Positions 61,481-64,000 of a DNA stretch of 64,000 bases are shown piece after piece. The translations under genes and the position numbers were made by a program. This stretch comes from Rhizobium johnstonii 3841 (GTDB lineage: Bacteria; Pseudomonadota; Alphaproteobacteria; Rhizobiales; Rhizobiaceae). Under the pieces are notes generated by a model that searched no databases, was not told the origin of the DNA, and saw only the letters and a program-made list of their open reading frames with translations. The stretch's first letter is position 1, and each line of letters starts with the position of its first letter. The stretch covers positions 563,501 to 627,500 of the forward strand of contig NC_008380.1 in NCBI RefSeq assembly GCF_000009265.1, written 5' to 3'.

Positions 61481-63991
61481 GTGGACCAGATCGATTCCGA
61501 AGCCCGTACCCTGCTTCCTGCCGCCTTTACCCGCTGGTTTGCGGAAAAGGGCTGGCGCCCGCGCGCCCATCAGCTGGAACTGCTCGCCCGCACTGATGCC
61601 GGCGAAAGCACGCTGCTGATCGCGCCGACCGGCGCCGGCAAGACGCTCGCCGGTTTCCTGCCCTCGCTGACCGATCTTACCCGCCGCGGCAGGATCCCGC
61701 CCGGCTCCGCCTTCACTGGCATCCACACGCTCTACGTCTCGCCGCTGAAGGCGCTTGCCATCGATATCGAGCGCAACCTGACGAAGCCGGTCGAGGAGAT
61801 GGGCCTGCCGGTCACCGTCGAAAACCGCACCGGCGACACGCCGAACGCCAAGCGCCAGCGCCAGAAGCTCAACCCGCCGGACATTCTGCTGACGACGCCG
61901 GAACAGGTCGCCCTGCTTCTGGCGAACCGGGAGGCCGAGCGCTTCTTCAAGGACCTGAAATATGTCGTCCTCGACGAGCTGCATTCGCTGGTCACCTCCA
62001 AGCGCGGCCATATGCTCTCGCTCGGCCTTGCCCGCCTGCGCCGCCTTGCCCCCGGTCTCCAGACCATCGGCCTGTCGGCGACCGTCGCCGAACCGATGGA
62101 TCTGCAGAAATGGCTGGTCGGCCAGGAAGAGGGTAGCGAACATCATGCCGGCCTCGTCGTCGTCGAAGGCGGCGCCAAGCCCGATATCTCGATCCTGTCG
62201 ACCGAAGAGCGCATTCCCTGGTCCGGCCATTCCGCCCGATATGCCATCCCAGACGTCTACAACAAGCTTGTCGAACATCGCACGACGCTGCTCTTCGTCA
62301 ACACCCGCAGCCAGGCGGAAATGCTTTTCCAGGCGCTCTGGACGATCAATGACGACAACCTGCCGATCGCGCTCCATCACGGCTCGCTCGATGTCGCCCA
62401 GCGCCGCAAGGTCGAGGCGGCGATGGCCGAAAACCGGCTGCGCGCCGTCGTCGCCACCTCCACCCTCGATCTCGGCATCGACTGGGGCGATGTCGATCTC
62501 GTCATCCATGTCGGCGCGCCGAAGGGCGCCTCGCGTCTTGCCCAGCGCATCGGTCGTGCCAACCACCGCATGGACGAGCCCTCGAAGGCGATCCTCGTGC
62601 CTGCCAACCGTTTCGAGGTCATGGAGTGCCAGGCCGCTCTCGATGCCAATTATATCGGCGCGCAGGACACCCCGCCGGTCGGCCGCGGCGCGCTCGACGT
62701 GCTTGCCCAGCACGTACTCGGCATGGCCTGCGCCGAACCTTTCGACATGCTGGAACTCTACGATGAAATCATCAGCGCCTCGCCCTATGCCGATCTGAGC
62801 TGGGAGACCTTCGAGCGCATCGTCGATTTCGTCGCGACCGGCGGTTATGCGCTCCGCACCTATGAGCGTTACGCCCGTATCCGCAAAACTGCGGAGGGCC
62901 GCTGGCGCGTCTCCAATCCGGCTGTCGCCCAGCAATATCGCCTCAACCTCGGCACCATCGTCGAAAGCCCGATGCTGAATATCCGCATGGTCAAGCGCGG
63001 CGAGGGCGGCAGGATCGGCCGCGGCGGCGCCACCCTCGGCAAGGTCGAGGAATATTTCCTCGAGCAAATGTCGCCGGGCGATACCTTCGTCTTCTCCGGC
63101 AAGGTGCTGCGCTTCGAGGGCATTCGCGAAAATGAGTGCCTAGCGTCGCAGGCCTTTTCGCTCGATCCGAAGATCCCCTCCTATAATGGCGGCAAGTTTC
63201 CGCTATCGACCTATCTCGCCGAGCAGGTGCGGGCGATGATCGCCGATCCCGATCGCTGGCGCCGGCTGCCGGATCAGGTGCGCGACTGGCTGTCGCTGCA
63301 GAACGACAAGTCGATGCTGCCGAAGCGTGACGAGTTCCTGATCGAAACCTTTCCGCGCGGCAGCCGCGGCTACATGGTCGCCTATCCCTTCGAAGGCCGT
63401 CTCGCCCACCAGACGCTCGGCATGCTGCTGACCCGCCGGCTGGAGCGGATAGGCACCAAGCCGCTCGGTTTCGTCGCCACCGATTATTCGCTTGCCATCT
63501 GGGGCCTCGAGGATATGGGGCTGATGATCCGCAATGGCCGGCTCAGCCTCTCCGACCTCTTCGACGAAGACATGCTCGGCGACGATCTCGAAGCCTGGCT
63601 GGACGAATCCTTCCTGTTGAAGCGCACCTTCCGCAATTGCGCCGTGATTGCAGGCTTGATCGAGCGCCGCCATCCGGGCAAGGAAAAGAGCGGCCGCCAG
63701 ATCACCGTCTCCGCCGATCTGATCTACGACGTGCTGCGCAGCCACGAACCTGATCACATCCTCCTGCAGGCGACGCGGCAGGATGCGGCAACGGGACTTT
63801 TGGATATTGGCCGTCTTGGCGATATGCTGAGGCGAATCAGGGGCCACATCACCCACCGCGCTCTCGACCATATTTCTCCGCTCGCCGTGCCGGTGATGCT
63901 GGAAATCGGACGCGAGGCGGTACCGGGCGAGGCTCATGATGCGCTGCTCGCCGAAGCGGCGGACGATCTGATCGCCGAAGCTCTGGCATGA
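61481..63991 (+). CDS. ligase-associated DNA-repair DExH helicase (Lhr-like)
   Basis: 836 residues, superfamily 2. Walker A APTGAGKTLAGFLPSL, motif II DELH in VVLDELHSLVTSKRGH, motif III SAT in IGLSATVAEP, and C-terminal helicase motifs VVATSTLDLGIDWGDVDLV and QRIGRANHR. The downstream DUF4145-like/winged region marks the ligase-associated type. In rhizobia it is linked to an ATP ligase, exonuclease and PdeM in a damage-response cluster. Start GTG 61481; no ATG in frame. The stop overlaps the next start (ATGA). Confidence 0.92.
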   Translation: MDQIDSEARTLLPAAFTRWFAEKGWRPRAHQLELLARTDAGESTLLIAPTGAGKTLAGFLPSLTDLTRRGRIPPGSAFTGIHTLYVSPLKALAIDIERNLTKPVEEMGLPVTVENRTGDTPNAKRQRQKLNPPDILLTTPEQVALLLANREAERFFKDLKYVVLDELHSLVTSKRGHMLSLGLARLRRLAPGLQTIGLSATVAEPMDLQKWLVGQEEGSEHHAGLVVVEGGAKPDISILSTEERIPWSGHSARYAIPDVYNKLVEHRTTLLFVNTRSQAEMLFQALWTINDDNLPIALHHGSLDVAQRRKVEAAMAENRLRAVVATSTLDLGIDWGDVDLVIHVGAPKGASRLAQRIGRANHRMDEPSKAILVPANRFEVMECQAALDANYIGAQDTPPVGRGALDVLAQHVLGMACAEPFDMLELYDEIISASPYADLSWETFERIVDFVATGGYALRTYERYARIRKTAEGRWRVSNPAVAQQYRLNLGTIVESPMLNIRMVKRGEGGRIGRGGATLGKVEEYFLEQMSPGDTFVFSGKVLRFEGIRENECLASQAFSLDPKIPSYNGGKFPLSTYLAEQVRAMIADPDRWRRLPDQVRDWLSLQNDKSMLPKRDEFLIETFPRGSRGYMVAYPFEGRLAHQTLGMLLTRRLERIGTKPLGFVATDYSLAIWGLEDMGLMIRNGRLSLSDLFDEDMLGDDLEAWLDESFLLKRTFRNCAVIAGLIERRHPGKEKSGRQITVSADLIYDVLRSHEPDHILLQATRQDAATGLLDIGRLGDMLRRIRGHITHRALDHISPLAVPVMLEIGREAVPGEAHDALLAEAADDLIAEALA

Positions 63992-64000
63992 TGACGACTA
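63988..64000 (+). CDS. pdeM: start of ligase-associated endonuclease PdeM (truncated by window)
   Basis: Only ATGATGACGACTA is visible. It overlaps the helicase stop by 4 nt. The identity is inferred from gene order in alphaproteobacteria, where pdeM follows this helicase; the sequence itself is too short to show it. Confidence 0.35.

Noticed and set aside
61373..63067. Long leftward ORF opposite the helicase
   Set aside because: No domain or ribosome site; the helicase motifs on the other strand are complete.

Overview
The window looks like chromosome of a fast-growing Rhizobium (R. leguminosarum/R. etli type). The evidence is high GC, a pst/pho locus with PhoB-type boxes, gcrA with GANTC sites beside it, a SAM-II riboswitch in front of metZ, a fixNOQP cbb3 oxidase operon, and many copies of rhizobial intergenic palindromes. 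All assignments come from reading the sequence and its translations; no database search was run.

Layout. (1) 1-8.9 kb, accessory and regulatory genes: the end of a SAF-domain (UxaA-like) gene divergent from a GntR/FCD regulator, a CMP/dCMP-type deaminase, an SbmA/BacA-type ABC transporter with fused ATPase, a MarR regulator divergent from a SnoaL-like gene, a small P-loop kinase-like gene, a DHA2 drug exporter and small secreted proteins. (2) 8.9-16.6 kb: one leftward operon fixN-fixO-fixQ-fixP-small membrane protein-DUF2189 protein-fixI-fixS, next to tRNA-Thr. It encodes cbb3 cytochrome oxidase and its copper ATPase, but fixG and fixH are absent. (3) 16.7-20.1 kb: an FMN oxidoreductase, a one-TM protein of unknown function, and ppk2. 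(4) 20.3-29.2 kb: phosphate control and uptake, phoR-[DUF559/RIME unit]-Pho box-pstSCAB-phoU-phoB. (5) 29.2-37.6 kb: gcrA, argD-argF-hslO, apaG, riboswitch-controlled metZ, dcd and tRNA-Gly. (6) 37.7-44.6 kb: a compact leftward polysaccharide operon (UDP-glucuronate decarboxylase-like, galE, GT2 synthase, GH26-like hydrolase, DUF995) divergent from an AraC regulator. (7) 44.7-64 kb: mixed housekeeping and signalling genes (MCP, amino-acid binding protein, TerB, S24 repressor-like, LuxR response regulator, pyrD, MATE, CAP-domain lipoprotein, methyltransferase), two YitT paralogs, an Rrf2-AhpD pair, and a DNA-repair helicase running into pdeM at the edge.

The most unusual structure is a DUF559 (Vsr-like endonuclease fold) gene present twice, 37 kb apart and in opposite orientation. 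The two proteins differ at 6 of 133 residues. Both copies have the same layout: a half RIME palindrome, the gene, then a longer RIME element, so that inverted repeats of about 42 bp bracket each gene. It reads like a minimal mobile unit in which a nuclease gene travels with a repeat family. Other signals worth checking are four GANTC sites within 37 bp upstream of gcrA, mutually exclusive hairpins downstream of the SAM-II aptamer, four 24-bp tandem repeats exactly filling the gap between two convergent genes, and three families of dispersed palindromes.
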